A DNA stretch of 64,000 bases from Methylobacterium durans (GTDB lineage Bacteria; Pseudomonadota; Alphaproteobacteria; Rhizobiales; Beijerinckiaceae). Below the pieces are notes generated by a model, which did not search any database, had not been told where the DNA came from, and saw only the letters and a list, made by a program, of their open reading frames with translations. Made by a program: the position numbers and the translations under genes. Shown piece after piece: positions 7,687 through 16,536 of the stretch. The stretch is from NCBI RefSeq assembly GCF_003173715.1, contig NZ_CP029550.1:4883501-4947500 (forward strand), given 5' to 3'. How positions within the stretch are numbered: position 1 is the first letter of the stretch; each line of letters begins with the position of its first letter.

Positions 7687-9164
7687 TACTACTGTGTCAC
7701 AAGATTGCGGTGTATGAGTGGTGATCCGACCTCGTGCGGGAGCGCGACATGGATCCCTGGAACACCCCGCTGGCCGACCCGCCGCGCTTTGCGGCCTATG
7801 TCGACACGCTCTCGGACGCCCTTGGCCATGCGGATCGGGTGGCGCCGCTGAAGGCTTACTGCACCGGTCTCCTCCTGCCGGGCGCGCGCAAGAGCATCGA
7901 GCCCATGGCAGCGCGGATCGCGCCAGCGCGTGTTCAGGCCACCCATCAGTCCCTGCACCACTTTGTGGCCAAGGGCGAATGGTCAGACACTGCTTTGCTG
8001 GCCCGGGTCCGTGCCGCTGTTCTGCCGATGATCGAGAGCCAAGGCCCAATCCAAGCCTGGATCGTCGATGACACGAGCTTCCCCAAGAAGGGCCGACACT
8101 CGGTCGGGGTGGGGCGGCAGTATTGCGGACAGGTCGGCAAGCAGGACAATTGCCAAGTGGCCGTGACGCTCTCGCTGGCTAATGCCCAGGCCAGCCTGCC
8201 GGTCGCCTATCGCCTCTACCTGCCGGAAGCCTGGGCCCTGGATCCCGAGCGGCGCAGGAAGGCTGGCGTGCCCGCGGCGATCCGCTTCCAGACCAAGCCG
8301 CAGATCGCGCTGGATCAGATCCGTGCCGCTCACGCCGACAAGCTGCCGCCCGGTCTCGTGCTGGCGGATGCCGGATACGGGATCGACACAGCCTTCCGCA
8401 CGGCCCTGACGGAGTTGGGCTTGCCCTACAGTCTCGGCATTCAGTCTTCGACCAGCCTGTGGTCACCCGGAACGACACCGCTGCCACCCAAACCCTGGAG
8501 CGGGCGCGGCCGGCCGCCGACCCGGGTGCGGCGCAGCCCCGATCACAAGCCGCTCTCGGCTGAGAAGCTGGCCCGGTCTCTGCCAGAGGAAGCTTGGCAG
8601 TGTGTCACATGGCGTGCCGGCACGAACGGGCTGTTGGTGTCGCGCTTTGCGGCAGAGCGGGTGCGTCCGGCTCATCGCGATGAGCTGCGACACGAGCCCC
8701 GTCCCGAGGAATGGGTCCTGATCGAGTGGCCGCAGGGCGAGGCCGCGCCCACCAAGTACTGGCTCTCGAGCCTGCCACCCGAGACGCCCCTGACCGAGCT
8801 CGTCAGCCAGACCAAACTGCGCTGGCGCATTGAGCGGGACTATCAAGAGCTGAAGCAGGAGATCGGATTGGGTCACTACGAGGGCCGGGGCTGGCGCGGC
8901 TTCCATCATCACGCCAGCTTGTGCATCGCTGCTTACGGGTTTCTGGTCTCTGAGCGGGGCCGGATTCCCCCCTCGGCATCCGAGTTCGTCAGGCTCCAAA
9001 CACCTGTCCTACCCGCCGATTACAGACCCCGCGGCGCCCCCGATCCGGCCCGAGCGTCACGTGCCTGACTCCATTACGACCTTGCGCCTGGGACTGACGC
9101 GCGCCCTGTTGCAATCGCTTCAGCGATGTCCCTGCTGCTATTCTCCGTTTGTGACACAGTAGTA
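7687..9164 (+). mobile_element. IS701 family element, complete, sharing a CTAG with IS1182
   Basis: Perfect 16-bp inverted repeats TACTACTGTGTCACAA (7687-7702) and TTGTGACACAGTAGTA (9149-9164) are flanked by CTAG at 7683-7686 and 9165-9168. The left CTAG is also the right target duplication of the IS1182 element. This element therefore appears to have inserted into that duplicate. Confidence 0.9.
7749..9068 (+). CDS. IS701 family transposase
   Basis: A 439-aa transposase of the IS701/IS4 superfamily (DDE nuclease 5). The N-terminal NAD-like region (LLLPGARKSIEPMAARIAP, HQSLHHFVAKGEWSD) leads to IQAWIVDDTSFPKKGRHSVG, the first catalytic Asp and a family hallmark. GLVLADAGYGIDTAFRTAL holds the second Asp. 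The YREK-like signature RIERDYQELKQEIGLGHYEG carries the Glu. ATG at 7749 is chosen because GGGAG lies seven bases upstream; GTG at 7734 is the alternative. It is full length and possibly active. Confidence 0.88.
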   Translation: MDPWNTPLADPPRFAAYVDTLSDALGHADRVAPLKAYCTGLLLPGARKSIEPMAARIAPARVQATHQSLHHFVAKGEWSDTALLARVRAAVLPMIESQGPIQAWIVDDTSFPKKGRHSVGVGRQYCGQVGKQDNCQVAVTLSLANAQASLPVAYRLYLPEAWALDPERRRKAGVPAAIRFQTKPQIALDQIRAAHADKLPPGLVLADAGYGIDTAFRTALTELGLPYSLGIQSSTSLWSPGTTPLPPKPWSGRGRPPTRVRRSPDHKPLSAEKLARSLPEEAWQCVTWRAGTNGLLVSRFAAERVRPAHRDELRHEPRPEEWVLIEWPQGEAAPTKYWLSSLPPETPLTELVSQTKLRWRIERDYQELKQEIGLGHYEGRGWRGFHHHASLCIAAYGFLVSERGRIPPSASEFVRLQTPVLPADYRPRGAPDPARASRA

Positions 9165-9168
9165 CTAG

Positions 9169-9556
9169 GTGGCGAGGTGCTGAGGCAAGTCGGCTATGCA
9201 GGCCGAAGCGGCAGCGCGAGACAGCGGCAGCGCGAGACAACTGCACGAAGAGTGCCGCGAGCCGTGAGCCTGCGGGGCCGGCCTGAGTATGTGATTGCCG
9301 GCGAAATGGCCCTGCCAGCGGAGAATCCCTGAGGGGCGCCGGCAAGGCCGTGCTGGATGGAGATGCGGCCTTCCATCCAACTCCATCAGCATGCGCACCG
9401 GTCGCGGACGACGCAGTCTGCCGCAGAGGGTTGAGCGATCAGGTGGCAGACGTCGGACTGATCTCGGAGGGCACGGAAAGGAAAAGCCCGCCACGGCGAA
9501 AGGGCGCTGGGCGGGCTACCAGTCGTTGGAACGAGGTGCATAGGCTGTGCCGCGCA
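9169..9556. other. Gene-free stretch with one hairpin
   Basis: No reading frame here has family features, a good ribosome site or conserved-looking composition. The only structure is the hairpin annotated at 9481-9517. The right part of the original IS target locus would lie here, but I cannot recognise it. Confidence 0.5.
9481..9517 (-). terminator. Terminator-like hairpin for the 9557-9805 gene
   Basis: AGCCCGCC (9485-9492) pairs with GGCGGGCT (9510-9517). Read on the minus strand the stem is followed by TTTTCC, and it lies 40 bp after the stop of the minus-strand gene. A near-identical stem core recurs at 10930-10970. Confidence 0.55.
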
Positions 9557-9805
9557 CTAGGATGACGTTACCGGCCGCGTTTGGCGCCCTGAGCGTTTCG
9601 TCTCAGCCGCGAACTTCCGAGCGAAATTGGCTGCTCTGGCTAGCGCAGCCGCCTCGTTCTCAGCGTCTCCACCCGCGTCCTCAATCATGACGGTCAGCGA
9701 GAGCCATTCTGCGAATCGGTCTGAGTGCACAGAGACGAGGTAGACCAACTCGCCGGTCTGCGGATCAGGGCCCGTGTCGACCGGCGTAACTTCCCAACGC
9801 ATCAC
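9557..9805 (-). CDS. Small hypothetical protein
   Basis: An 82-aa protein I do not recognise. It begins MMRWEVTPVDTGPDPQTGEL and continues with an alpha/beta-looking segment (VYLVSVHSDRFAEWLSLTVM) and an alanine-rich helix (ENEAAALARAANFARKFAAE). It has no signal peptide, membrane segment or cysteines. It runs towards a terminator-like hairpin and lies head-to-tail with the mucR gene upstream, 57 bp away. The composition looks coding, so I keep it as a likely real gene of unknown role. Confidence 0.5.
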   Translation of the reverse strand: MMRWEVTPVDTGPDPQTGELVYLVSVHSDRFAEWLSLTVMIEDAGGDAENEAAALARAANFARKFAAETKRSGRQTRPVTSS

Positions 9806-9862
9806 TCGCTCGTTGTAAGTGTGGGGACGCAGGCGCAGACTTCTCCTGCGCCGGCGCGCGTC

Positions 9863-10429
9863 TTACGCCCCCGGAGCTGTCTCGGCAGCCTTGCGGCGGT
9901 TCCGTGGCTTTGCGGGCGCGTCTGCCGCCTTCATCCGAGAGCCGCGGCTCTTCGGCGCCGCCACAGCGGGAGCCGGTACACTGACCTTCTCAGCCCTGGC
10001 GGATGCCTTCGACGCGGCTCTGTTGCGTTGCTGGCCGAGCCCGAGAGCTTTGGCGAGGGAGGAGCGCTGCTTTGAGTAGGATGCCGACACCATGGGGTAA
10101 TCGCGCGGAAGGCCCCACTTCTCCCGGTAGCTCTCAGGGGTAAGCCCCTGCGTCGTCAGATGACGCCGAAGCGTCTTATAGGGCTTGCCGTCGATGAAGC
10201 TGATCAGCGCATCGGGCATGATCGATTTCCTGATCTGAGCCGGTGTCAGCTTGATCTCCGGCTCGCTCGCAGGCGCACTTTGGCCCAAGCCGATCACTGC
10301 GGCATGCACGCTTGAGATCAGCGAGGCCAGATCCGAAGCAGCGACATGGTTGTTCGACAGGTATGCGGAGACGACGTCGACGGTAAGGTCAATGTGGTTG
10401 TTATTTGGTGCCTCTTCGGTGTCGGCCAT
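9863..10429 (-). CDS. mucR: MucR/Ros family transcriptional regulator (copy 1)
   Basis: A 188-aa protein with the MucR signature: HIDLTVDVVSAYLSNNHV at the N-terminus, then PDALISFIDGKPYKTLRRHL and GLTPESYREKWGLPRDYPMV. The C-terminal tail is basic and Ala/Pro/Lys rich, like a histone tail. MucR proteins silence or tune many genes by binding AT-rich DNA. The position of the zinc-finger cysteine seen in classical Ros/MucR (CLEDG) is serine here (SFIDG), so it is probably a zinc-free member like some Mesorhizobium homologs. ATG at 10429 is preferred to 10447 because GCGAGGG lies just upstream and the start then matches the paralog at 23902. Confidence 0.9.
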   Translation of the reverse strand: MADTEEAPNNNHIDLTVDVVSAYLSNNHVAASDLASLISSVHAAVIGLGQSAPASEPEIKLTPAQIRKSIMPDALISFIDGKPYKTLRRHLTTQGLTPESYREKWGLPRDYPMVSASYSKQRSSLAKALGLGQQRNRAASKASARAEKVSVPAPAVAAPKSRGSRMKAADAPAKPRNRRKAAETAPGA

Positions 10430-10592
10430 GTACAGACCCTCGCTCATTGCGCAAGTTACACACCTGCAAAATCTGCTCGCCCAAGCAATGCAACTTCAGG
10501 AAGAAAATGACTTTTCCCACAAGCATGACGATCTAGTAAGTTGTTTACCTCGTCATCCCGGAACGCCGAGCGAGGACAGGGAGAGTGCTGCG

Positions 10593-10859
10593 ATGCCACG
10601 CTTCTTCGGCCATATGCACACGCCTGCTGGGATCGAGGTCGATCGGACGGGGCTGGAGTTTCCCAGTTTCGAAGCGGCTTACCTCGCCATTTGCCAGTGC
10701 ATCATGGAGATCATGAGCGAGGCCGACGTTCGGAAGATTTTGCCGGAGCGCTGCTGGTTCGAGATCACGGACGCTGCCGGACGGTGCTTGATGAAGGTCC
10801 CGTTCGCTGAGGCGGTGGAGCAGGCCCTGCGAGCGCTGCGAGATGCTGCACGCCGGTGA
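10593..10859 (+). CDS. DUF6894-like small protein
   Basis: An 88-aa protein beginning MPRFFGHMHTPAGIEVDRTG, then LEFPSFEAAYLAICQCIMEI. This matches the pattern of DUF6894 proteins (MPRYFFH..., D..G.E.PD.EAA), which are common in Methylobacterium and have no known function. No membrane segment is visible. ATG at 10593 follows a GAGAG-type ribosome site in a leader that does not overlap mucR. It ends 70 bp before a strong hairpin. Confidence 0.7.
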   Translation: MPRFFGHMHTPAGIEVDRTGLEFPSFEAAYLAICQCIMEIMSEADVRKILPERCWFEITDAAGRCLMKVPFAEAVEQALRALRDAARR

Positions 10860-10929
10860 TCGATACGAAGCTTAATTCGCGAAAGAGGATCCCGCTCAGC
10901 TGAATAAGATGGGCTGATCAAAGCACGAC

Positions 10930-10970
10930 TGAGCCCGCCACGGCGAGGGTAAGGATGCCGGGCGGGCTCA
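10930..10970 (+). terminator. Terminator-like hairpin after the DUF6894-like gene
   Basis: TGAGCCCGCC (10930-10939) pairs perfectly with GGCGGGCTCA (10961-10970) around a 21-nt loop. No long T run follows on either strand, so termination strength is uncertain. Confidence 0.45.
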
Positions 10971-11029
10971 GGTGAAAGCGACCTTGGGAGCGCTCTCGCT
11001 GGTATGATGGCATGCCAAGCGCCAGACGC

Positions 11030-11060
11030 AAAAAGCCCCGCGCGCCAGGAGCTGCGGGGC
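11030..11060 (-). terminator. Rho-independent terminator of the Crp/Fnr gene
   Basis: On the minus strand GCCCCGC pairs with GCGGGGC and is followed by TTTTT (plus-strand positions 11030-11060). It lies 160 bp beyond the stop of the minus-strand Crp/Fnr gene. Confidence 0.65.
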
Positions 11061-11219
11061 GGAGAAGCGTGTCTGGGGATTGGCCCCGTCAGCGTCGATT
11101 GGGGGGGGTGAACCGGGGCTGACGGGGCCATGTCGGGTGTCGAGGCCGACCGGGGCACCTTCTGGTCCCTTGCCGCCAGCAGCCTTCGCAAAAGTGAAGT
11201 GCGAGGCGCACGAACGCGC

Positions 11220-11987
11220 CTACAGATCAGCGCGAGGTCTGAGATGAAGGTAGCCAGCATCGAACTCGGCCACCTCCACCAGTTCAGGCCAATGGTTGAT
11301 CGTCAGGCGGCCACCGCGCAGCGTGATCAACTCGCGACGGCGAAGTTCTTGCAGCACGCGGTTCACGTGCACATTCGTCATACCGAGGGCATCGGACAGA
11401 TCCAGTTGCGTGACCGGAAGCGCGTAGGAGTGACCATCAGCGAGCCCAACGGCCCGAAGGCGCAGGTACAGCTCGCAGAAGAGGTGAGCGAGCCGCTTGC
11501 TGGCGTCGCGCTGCCCAAGGCTTGTTATCCGCTCACAGAAGATCGCTGCGTCGATCAGCGTTTCTCGCCAGAGAGCCGCAACAAGGTTCGGGAAACGTCG
11601 GATCAGGTTGTGGATTGCCTCATGCGGGATGAAGCCCACCGTCACTCGTGAGAGGGCGCCGAGGGCGTGATCCATCTCGTCCAGGTAGAGGCTGTGCAGA
11701 TCCGGAGCGTCGCCCGGGATGTGCAGCGACAGGATCTGGCGGCGGCCTTCATGGAGCATCTTGTAGCGGTAGGCCCAGCCCTCCAGCACGAGGCAGCAGT
11801 GGGAGGTGCGCTCCTTGCCACGAACGATGTCCTGATGTGGCGGGATGACCTTGGCGGAGATCGGGAGGTTCTCGAGCGCGCGCCGCTCCTCATCCGCAAG
11901 GCTGGCGATGCTCTCGAGCCTGCGCAACAGCAGGATCGCGTTGTGCCCAGGAGTCACGACACGCCCCCCTCTCGCAAGCGGAAGCAC
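11220..11987 (-). CDS. Crp/Fnr family transcriptional regulator
   Basis: A 255-aa protein with an N-terminal cyclic-nucleotide-like beta barrel (DIVRGKERTSHCCLVLEGWA, QILSLHIPGDAPDLHSLYLD) and a C-terminal winged helix (LPVTQLDLSDALGMTNVHVN, then RVLQELRRRELI). The recognition helix reads TNVHVNR, not the ETVSR of FNR/FixK proteins, so it should not bind TTGA-type boxes. No FNR-style cysteine cluster is visible. It resembles the many Crp-like paralogs of Methylobacterium. The start is uncertain; GTG near 11957 (VTPGHNAILLL) would give the more usual length. Confidence 0.85.
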   Translation of the reverse strand: MLPLARGGRVVTPGHNAILLLRRLESIASLADEERRALENLPISAKVIPPHQDIVRGKERTSHCCLVLEGWAYRYKMLHEGRRQILSLHIPGDAPDLHSLYLDEMDHALGALSRVTVGFIPHEAIHNLIRRFPNLVAALWRETLIDAAIFCERITSLGQRDASKRLAHLFCELYLRLRAVGLADGHSYALPVTQLDLSDALGMTNVHVNRVLQELRRRELITLRGGRLTINHWPELVEVAEFDAGYLHLRPRADL

Positions 11988-12598
11988 ATGGCTCTCGTGG
12001 CCCCCGGCCCGCGCTGAGCCGAACCGCCGACTTGCTAACCTATGTCAAACGCGGCTTGGGACCAGCCTGGAGCCAGCGTACTGACGCTGAACTCGGCAGG
12101 CGCGATTTCGGGAGTGGGGTGCAGAAGAAAACCCGCCGCGGCTAACCGAGCGGGCTGAACAAAGGCGCTATGGCTCAGCCGGCGGCCGGCGGCAGATCTG
12201 ATGCTCTATCGTGGGGTGCGCCATCATAGCCCTCCGCTCAGGGCGCGCACTCCTCACTGTCCGCGGCTACGGACAGGCGTTTTCGGCCGGCATGAGCGCG
12301 AGCCCATGCGCCTTGCTCGATGGGATCGGCTTGGGTGTGACCGGTGTCTGCTATGGCAATCGCTTTAGCTTCCGCCCCAAGATGCAACTCGGTGAATTTC
12401 GGTAGATCCGGCACATTCGCACACGCAAAGATTTAAATGCCGCGCAACCGATTTGCTCGCAATACGGCGCCGATGGTAAATTTTGCTAAGGCCAAGCTGA
12501 AACCCTTCTCCTTTCACGCCATTTTCTACAGCAAACACAACATGGGTTAAGCTCGAGGCCGGAGCGTGAGGGGCTCTCACCTCCGGGACGGAGGTTCA
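11988..12598. other. Long leader region without a gene
   Basis: About 600 bp with no convincing frame. A weak hairpin (CCCGC/GCGGG at 12132-12154) and AT-rich patches (12420-12550) precede the receiver gene and probably hold its promoter. Confidence 0.45.
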
Positions 12599-13144
12599 AT
12601 GCGCCACGCCAGCTCTCTGCTGCCCTCTCGTGCCGGCCCCATCGCAGCCGTTACCCATGGCGTCGCTCATGGCCTTGCTGACAGATGCGAGCTTCCTGGC
12701 GGGGACCTGCCGTCGCGCCTGCAGGAGCTTGTGCATCTTCTGCGAGAGCAGGAGGTGCCCAAACCCACAAGGCTCGTCTTGATCGTCGAGGACGATCCCG
12801 AGGTTCGCAACTTGGCCGTGGCTCTCCTGGAGGAGACGGTTCTTGATGTGGTCACATGCGAGAGCGGCGAGGCAGCCGTTCAGTTGCTCAAGGATCGCGC
12901 CGAGGACATCGCGATGCTCTTCACGGACGTGCAACTAGCCGGATCGATGGACGGCATCGAACTCGCGAAGGCTGTAAATGGCCTGTGGCCGAACATTCGT
13001 CGCGTTGTAACCTCAGGTCATGCCGACGCTCAGATCGACGACTTGTCGGATGAGGGCGTCTTCATGGCCAAGCCCTGGCTGGCGCTGGATGTGCTCAAAG
13101 AGGTCGATCACGCCGTTCGGCATCCGGAACTACCAGTCAGATGA
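12599..13144 (+). CDS. Response regulator receiver protein without output domain
   Basis: A 181-aa protein with an unstructured-looking first 55 residues followed by a receiver domain. LVLIVEDDPEVRNLAVALLE gives the acidic pair, MLFTDVQLAG the phospho-acceptor Asp110, RVVTSGHAD the Thr/Ser switch and VFMAKPW the conserved Lys158. Such proteins serve HWE kinases in Methylobacterium, but no kinase is adjacent. ATG at 12599 is chosen because GGACGGAGG lies seven bases upstream; starts further upstream lack this. Confidence 0.85.
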   Translation: MRHASSLLPSRAGPIAAVTHGVAHGLADRCELPGGDLPSRLQELVHLLREQEVPKPTRLVLIVEDDPEVRNLAVALLEETVLDVVTCESGEAAVQLLKDRAEDIAMLFTDVQLAGSMDGIELAKAVNGLWPNIRRVVTSGHADAQIDDLSDEGVFMAKPWLALDVLKEVDHAVRHPELPVR

Positions 13145-13547
13145 CATACCAGAAGGCATCGCGCGGTCCTGTGTCTCGTCGATTAGTTGGCCTCATTTCA
13201 TTGGCGCCTTCTGGCAGGCGGGCTTGGTTCAGGCGATCGCCCTGCGTCGAGCCTCCCTAAGCACGCCGTGAATAAATGCTTCTCGCACTTGGTCTTTGCC
13301 TCAAGTGGACCCGAGCGCGCAGGTTGACGATCCGTTCCGAGCGCCCGGCGAGAGAGACGGGCCGAGATGTGGCAAGAGACGACAACAGGAGCCTTGTCAG
13401 CTCTGCTGCGGCTTCAACCAGGTGCTTGGCTTGGCGGCTCCGCTCGGTATGCTCAGGCACTCAGGAAGACACCGACCTCGGAGCGTCGGAGGTTTCGCTG
13501 TGCGTGTCGTCAGCTTGCTTCATCTGGTTTTCGGCTGAGGTGCAGGC
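13145..13547. other. Gene-free stretch before the sigma factor
   Basis: Overlapping frames occur on both strands, but none has a recognisable domain or ribosome site. It probably holds the promoter of the sigma/anti-sigma operon. Confidence 0.4.
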
Positions 13548-14117
13548 GTGAGATGGCGTCGACCTCCGGAGTCTGCGGCGTCCCCGGAGGACAGCCGAGC
13601 GAGCTTCGAACAGGTCGTGCTCCCCAATCTCGACGCGGCCTACAACCTCGCGCGTTGGATTGTGCGCGACACGCACCTGGCGGACGATGTTGTGCAGGAC
13701 GCAGTGGTCCGAGGCCTGACCTACTTCGCTTCGTTCCGCGGGGGCGACGCGCGCGCTTGGCTCATGCGCATCGTGCGCAACACTGCCCATTCAGCGCTCG
13801 CAGACCGTCAGCGGGTGCTCCGGCACTTGGACACGCGGGACGGTGCAGACGAAGTGGTCCTGAGCATCCCCGACCCGGGAGCGAGCCCAGAGGCCGCGCT
13901 CTCCAGCGTGCAGGACGCGGAGCGCCTAGCGAAGGTCCTCGCTGCGCTGCCGCCGGAGCTGCGCGAGTGCCTCGTGCTCAAGGAACTGGAGGAGCTCTCC
14001 TACAAGGAGATCGCGCAGGTCACGGGTGTGCCGGTCGGTACGGTGATGTCCCGCTTGTGGCGTGCCCGGCAGATGCTGTTTGGTTCGGCCGTCCAGGAGG
14101 ACGATCATGAGTCCTGA
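13548..14117 (+). CDS. ECF RNA polymerase sigma factor
   Basis: A 189-aa ECF sigma factor. Region 2 reads LDAAYNLARWIVRDTHLADD, then VVQDAVVRGLTYFASFRGGD; region 4 reads LPPELRECLVLKELEELSYK, then EIAQVTGVPVGTVMSRLWRA. It directs RNA polymerase to stress promoters and should be held inactive by the anti-sigma protein encoded next, whose start overlaps its last codons by 11 bp. The start is GTG at 13548. I cannot name the inducing signal from the sequence. Confidence 0.88.
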   Translation: MRWRRPPESAASPEDSRASFEQVVLPNLDAAYNLARWIVRDTHLADDVVQDAVVRGLTYFASFRGGDARAWLMRIVRNTAHSALADRQRVLRHLDTRDGADEVVLSIPDPGASPEAALSSVQDAERLAKVLAALPPELRECLVLKELEELSYKEIAQVTGVPVGTVMSRLWRARQMLFGSAVQEDDHES

Positions 14118-14841
14118 GCCTTGCGAGGTCATGCATCTCCTGATCCAGGCCGACGTCGACGGCGAACTGGAACCGGCCGAGGCCGCGCGGGTCGCCGCAC
14201 ACCTGGACGCCTGCCCAGCCTGCACGCGCATGCAGACGCGCCTTCTCGACTTGTCATCACGGGTGCGGGCGATGCCGCGTCACCCTGCGCCCGCACCGTT
14301 GCGGGCTGCGGTCCGAGCGAAGATTGCAGGTAGTTCTGCCCATTACGGCCTCGCGGCGAGGCATTGGCGCCCAACCTTGGGCGCCACGGGCCTAGCGCTT
14401 GCCGCAAGCTTGGCGGTGTTTGCCGTCCTGCCCCGAGGCGACACGATGCCGGATTGGATCGTGGCTGCGCACATCCGGGCGCTCCAGCCCAATCACCTGA
14501 CGGACGTGGTCTCGAGCGAACAGCACACGGTCAAGCCGTGGTTCGGGGGACGTCTGCCCTTCGCTCCACCCGTCAAGGATCTCGCAGGTGACGGCTTTCC
14601 ACTCGTGGGCGGACGTCTCGATTACTTGCCGGGCAACCCGGCGGCGGCCCTCGTCTACAAGCGCCGCCAGCACGTGATCGACCTCTTCATCTGGCCCGCA
14701 GGCGAGGAGGATTACGCCAGCGGAGCCGGCGCGCGCGATGGCTACAACTACGTGCGTTGGCAGGGGAACGGCATGGCGTTCTGGGCCGTGTCCGACCTAA
14801 ACCCCAAGGAACTCGGTGAGTTCGCCACCCTGTGGCGCTGA
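14107..14841 (+). CDS. Anti-sigma factor with zinc-binding ZAS motif
   Basis: A 244-aa membrane-anchored anti-sigma factor. The N-terminal zinc-finger region reads EVMHLLIQADVDGELEPAEA, then HLDACPACTRM, giving the H-x3-C-x2-C of ZAS domains. One membrane helix follows (GATGLALAASLAVFAVLP). The remaining 150 residues are periplasmic and carry the sensor-like part (HTVKPWFGGRLPFAPPVKDL), similar to ChrR/RsiW-type relatives seen in rhizobia. It is translationally coupled to the ECF sigma gene by an 11-bp overlap and should sequester that sigma at the membrane. Confidence 0.87.
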   Translation: MSPEPCEVMHLLIQADVDGELEPAEAARVAAHLDACPACTRMQTRLLDLSSRVRAMPRHPAPAPLRAAVRAKIAGSSAHYGLAARHWRPTLGATGLALAASLAVFAVLPRGDTMPDWIVAAHIRALQPNHLTDVVSSEQHTVKPWFGGRLPFAPPVKDLAGDGFPLVGGRLDYLPGNPAAALVYKRRQHVIDLFIWPAGEEDYASGAGARDGYNYVRWQGNGMAFWAVSDLNPKELGEFATLWR

Positions 14842-14989
14842 GAACCGTCACGCCGACGGCAGCTCCGATCGCCCTCGTGGCTAAAAAGTTGTCGGCCCGT
14901 GAATAAACGAGGGCTCCCGCAGGTCTCCTGAATACGACCGGCTGCCGCATTGCCGTGTTCGATGTGCCAGCCTGCCGATGGAGGCATCC

Positions 14990-15163
14990 ATGCGAAAGAC
15001 ATCCATATTCGCAGCGGCATTCGCTCTAGCGGCCGCCGCTTTCACGATGACGATGCTCACAAAGCCGCCAGTGAGCGAAGCACAGCCGGCTGCTCACATT
15101 GACACCTACGCTCTCACGATCAAAGCAGAGCCACTGGGGACTTCAGCCTTCGACGCGCACTGA
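14990..15163 (+). CDS. Small exported protein downstream of the anti-sigma gene
   Basis: A 57-aa protein with a clear signal peptide (MRKTSIFAAAFALAAAAFTM) and a short mature part (PPVSEAQPAAHIDTYALTIK). ATG at 14990 has GGAGG six bases upstream, which favours it over 14978. It follows the sigma/anti-sigma pair by 150 bp and may belong to that regulon. Function unknown. Confidence 0.55.
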   Translation: MRKTSIFAAAFALAAAAFTMTMLTKPPVSEAQPAAHIDTYALTIKAEPLGTSAFDAH

Positions 15164-15501
15164 AGAGGATCGACCACGCGCCGGGCGCTTGTCGGTCCAG
15201 GCAGACATGCGGCTGGGTGTGCTGCGCTCAATCTCCAGTTTGCGCGACACGCCCGCTGCTCGATCTCACCCCTGCCAGCGTAGCTGGGAACGAAACTCAC
15301 GAGCCGATCTGTGGCGATCTGTGCGTGCTTGATCCAGACGAAGCTTGCGGGTCCCAGGAATTTGCCGCGGGGACTGGCGAAGTCAGTTGGCCAATCAGGC
15401 TCACCCGCGGATTGGCGGACCGAACGGCTGCGTAGCGCCCGATCAGCGAGCGGCGAGTCAATCCTGCTCAAGCCCAACTCCGCAGCGGAGAGGGGCGAGG
15501 T
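15164..15501. other. Intergenic region, nothing recognised
   Basis: Open frames here are short and overlap on both strands without domain features. The last 60 bp must hold the promoter of the DUF3768 gene; GAGGGGCGAGG sits just before its ATG. Confidence 0.4.
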
Positions 15502-15876
15502 ATGAGCAACGTCGTCTTCTTCGACACGGCCGCCAAGCGGCGAGTCGAGCCGGCGCGTTCGGTGACGATCCGCACGTTCAACGATGCTTTCCGGCGCAGC
15601 TTCATCGGCGGCATCGTGGTCGAGACAGCGGCTGTGCTTGCCCTCTCCGAACCAGATCGCATGGCCCTGATCCGGGCGGTGCGCCGCTTCGAGCGCTTCC
15701 ACGCCGGCAACGATCCTCGGGGCGAGCGCGATTTCGGGGCTGTCGAGGCCGCAGGCGAGCGTTGGTTTTGGAAGATCGACGCCTACGACCGCACGATGCG
15801 CAGCTATTCACCAGACCCCACCGATCCAGGCGTCACAATACGTGTGCTCACCGTTATGCGAGCCGACGAGTACTGA
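15502..15876 (+). CDS. DUF3768 family protein
   Basis: A 124-aa protein matching DUF3768: IRTFNDAFRRSFIGGIVVET, then VRRFERFHAGNDPRGERDFG, FWKIDAYDRTM and SPDPTDPGVTIRVLTVMRAD. This family is widespread on alphaproteobacterial plasmids and islands and has no assigned function. It looks full length, soluble and monocistronic. ATG 15502 follows a strong purine-rich ribosome site. Confidence 0.8.
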   Translation: MSNVVFFDTAAKRRVEPARSVTIRTFNDAFRRSFIGGIVVETAAVLALSEPDRMALIRAVRRFERFHAGNDPRGERDFGAVEAAGERWFWKIDAYDRTMRSYSPDPTDPGVTIRVLTVMRADEY

Positions 15877-16536
15877 TTAGACCGCGCGGGACTCTGTCGT
15901 GCTAGTTATTACTGCTGATGAGCGATTTAAACGTTGTCTCGACAGTCGAGTGGCAGGCAGGGCAACCTCGATGTCGAGTTCGCTGACCCTGTGTGTGGCT
16001 CGAGGATATCCCTCCAAACGTCTGTTGCATGTTATCAGCGCCTACCGATCCAAATGACTGTTGCTCGCCCAAGGCGGAACGGCGGCATACGGGCGGCCCG
16101 CTGGGCTAGGTAACCGTTCAAGTTTGGCTTGCAATATACCTGATCACGTTCACGTCCTTGCGAGCGCCGTTTCACCGGGTTCTGAAACGTCAGCGGGTCC
16201 TCCGTTCCAGAATGCCGGACGACGTGTGCGGGACGAGGCATATCAGATCGCGAACCGTTCCGTTGAGCGAATCTCAATTGAAACACAAAGTCCGTCAATG
16301 TCCGCCCAGATTAAATTTGCTACGGCCTGCGTCCAAATTTTAACTCAAATATTCGGTCGAGATTCATGTTGACCTGAGCGTTTGATCTCATCCTTCGGCA
16401 GCGCTCCGATGTGACTGGCTGCCTTGCGCCTTGATAGCTATCGGTCTACCAGAGGGCGCCCCACCGGAGTACTTCCTAACCATGTGATCACCGCCCGAAC
16501 CTGCTTTCCATTCAAGCCTGTTTCGGGAACAGATCC
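15877..16536. other. 660-bp intergenic region
   Basis: No supportable gene. It contains AT-rich tracts at 16300-16350 and 16380-16420 that may be promoter for the ABC-F gene. No repeat or hairpin of note was found. Confidence 0.45.

Larger units (their letters stand above)
10860..11219. other. Intergenic region between convergent genes, two hairpins
   Basis: No supportable gene. It contains two strong hairpins (10930-10970 and 11030-11060) that fit the ends of the flanking convergent genes. Confidence 0.6.

Noticed and set aside
9481..12154. Three hairpins with AGCCCGCC/GGCGGGCT-like stems as a CRISPR or repeat array
   Set aside because: Spacing is irregular (over 1 kb), with single copies at gene ends; they fit terminators better.
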